From contig NZ_JPOQ01000079.1 of NCBI RefSeq assembly GCF_000735045.1, forward strand, positions 1 to 32,564: DNA of 32,564 nt, read 5' to 3'. Of the stretch, positions 32,496 through 32,564 are shown piece after piece (the first letter of the stretch is position 1; each line of letters opens with the position of its first letter). Made by a program: the position numbers and the translations under genes. The stretch is from Ferrovum myxofaciens. Its GTDB lineage: Bacteria > Pseudomonadota > Gammaproteobacteria > Burkholderiales > Ferrovaceae. Below the pieces are notes generated by a model. That model was not told where the DNA came from, made no database searches, and saw only the letters and a list, made by a program, of their open reading frames with translations.

Positions 32496-32564
32496 CTATA
32501 GTGGCGTTTGCTGTTGCTCGATATATTGTTTGATGATGCCAATCGGCGCACCTCCACACGAAGA
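32496..32564 (-). CDS. tnpA: TnpA, IS200/IS605-family transposase, C-terminal end only
   Basis: The last 22 residues and stop codon of a minus-strand gene cut by the window edge. The peptide SSCGGAPIGIIKQYIEQQ (followed by QTPL) matches the characteristic C-terminus of IS200/IS605 TnpA (GGAP...IKxYIExQ helix with the terminal glutamines). The catalytic HUH and Tyr residues lie outside the window, so integrity cannot be judged. Confidence 0.75.
   Translation of the reverse strand, partial: SSCGGAPIGIIKQYIEQQQTPL

Larger units (their letters stand above)
32425..32564 (-). mobile_element. End of an IS200/IS605-type element (partial)
   Basis: The window edge cuts an element whose tnpA runs on the minus strand. 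Beyond the tnpA stop the sequence (minus strand) CTATTCATCCCCGCCCTGA with an imperfect hairpin at 32437-32456 and a GCTTTTCGCGCA run resembles the right ends of IS200/IS605 elements, which have subterminal hairpins instead of terminal inverted repeats. The outer boundary near 32425 is approximate. Confidence 0.6.

Noticed and set aside
1-32564. CRISPR array, tRNA or rRNA genes, prophage genes
   Set aside because: No regularly spaced repeats, no tRNA-like clover-leaf segments and no phage-type genes were seen in the non-coding stretches.

Overview
The window reads as the chromosome of a Gram-negative proteobacterium, most likely a betaproteobacterium. The evidence is an exosortase-A (XrtA) type exopolysaccharide cluster, the PrsK/PrsR two-component pair, a PEP-CTERM protein, an lptD-surA-pdxA-rsmA operon, an amgK-murU cell-wall recycling pair and a ubiH/ubiI-type/dsbC tail. 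By eye the GC content is in the mid-50s, with one strongly AT-rich island at about 18,720-18,970. A slime-forming iron oxidiser of the Ferrovum kind would fit, but that placement is inference only.

Layout. (1) 1-9377, all minus strand: an exopolysaccharide operon transcribed from about 9.4 kb towards position 1. The order is polyprenyl-phosphate sugar transferase, Wza-like export lipoprotein, Wzz-like chain-length protein, tyrosine autokinase, outer-membrane beta-barrel, ExeA-like ATPase, WecB epimerase and NodB/DUF3473 deacetylase. It is interrupted at the window edge by an ORF resembling an IS1595-type transposase, just where the remaining XrtA genes (FemAB, exosortase) would normally follow. 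(2) 9673-18704: an accessory and regulatory block with an AMP-forming acyl-CoA ligase (minus), a secreted trypsin-like protease plus PrsR (plus), PrsK as the last gene of an aminotransferase / acyltransferase / PrsK operon (minus), and a PEP-CTERM protein (minus). PrsR and PrsK are convergent and overlap tail to tail by 41 bp. The PEP-CTERM gene has a -24/-12 sigma-54 promoter, which fits control by the sigma-54 activator PrsR. (3) 19033-19780: a VapBC toxin-antitoxin module with its own near-consensus sigma-70 promoter and repeat-rich operator region. (4) 19805-26098: a lone trpG/pabA gene converging on the lptD-surA-pdxA-rsmA operon. (5) 26222-32352: a tightly overlapping plus-strand operon amgK-murU-pepP-ubiH-ubiI-like-dsbC, closed by a 16-bp hairpin. 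(6) 32425-32564: the end of an IS200/IS605-type element containing the 3' end of tnpA.

How it works together. Blocks 1 and 2 look like one surface system. The polysaccharide is started on undecaprenyl phosphate, polymerised and exported under control of the Wzz/tyrosine-kinase pair, and exported through the Wza-like protein. Secreted PEP-CTERM proteins would be sorted by an exosortase that is not in this window. PrsK/PrsR with RpoN would switch on the PEP-CTERM protein. The most unusual points are the split, convergently overlapping prsK/prsR arrangement, the protease-prsR pairing and the -24/-12 promoter on the PEP-CTERM gene.
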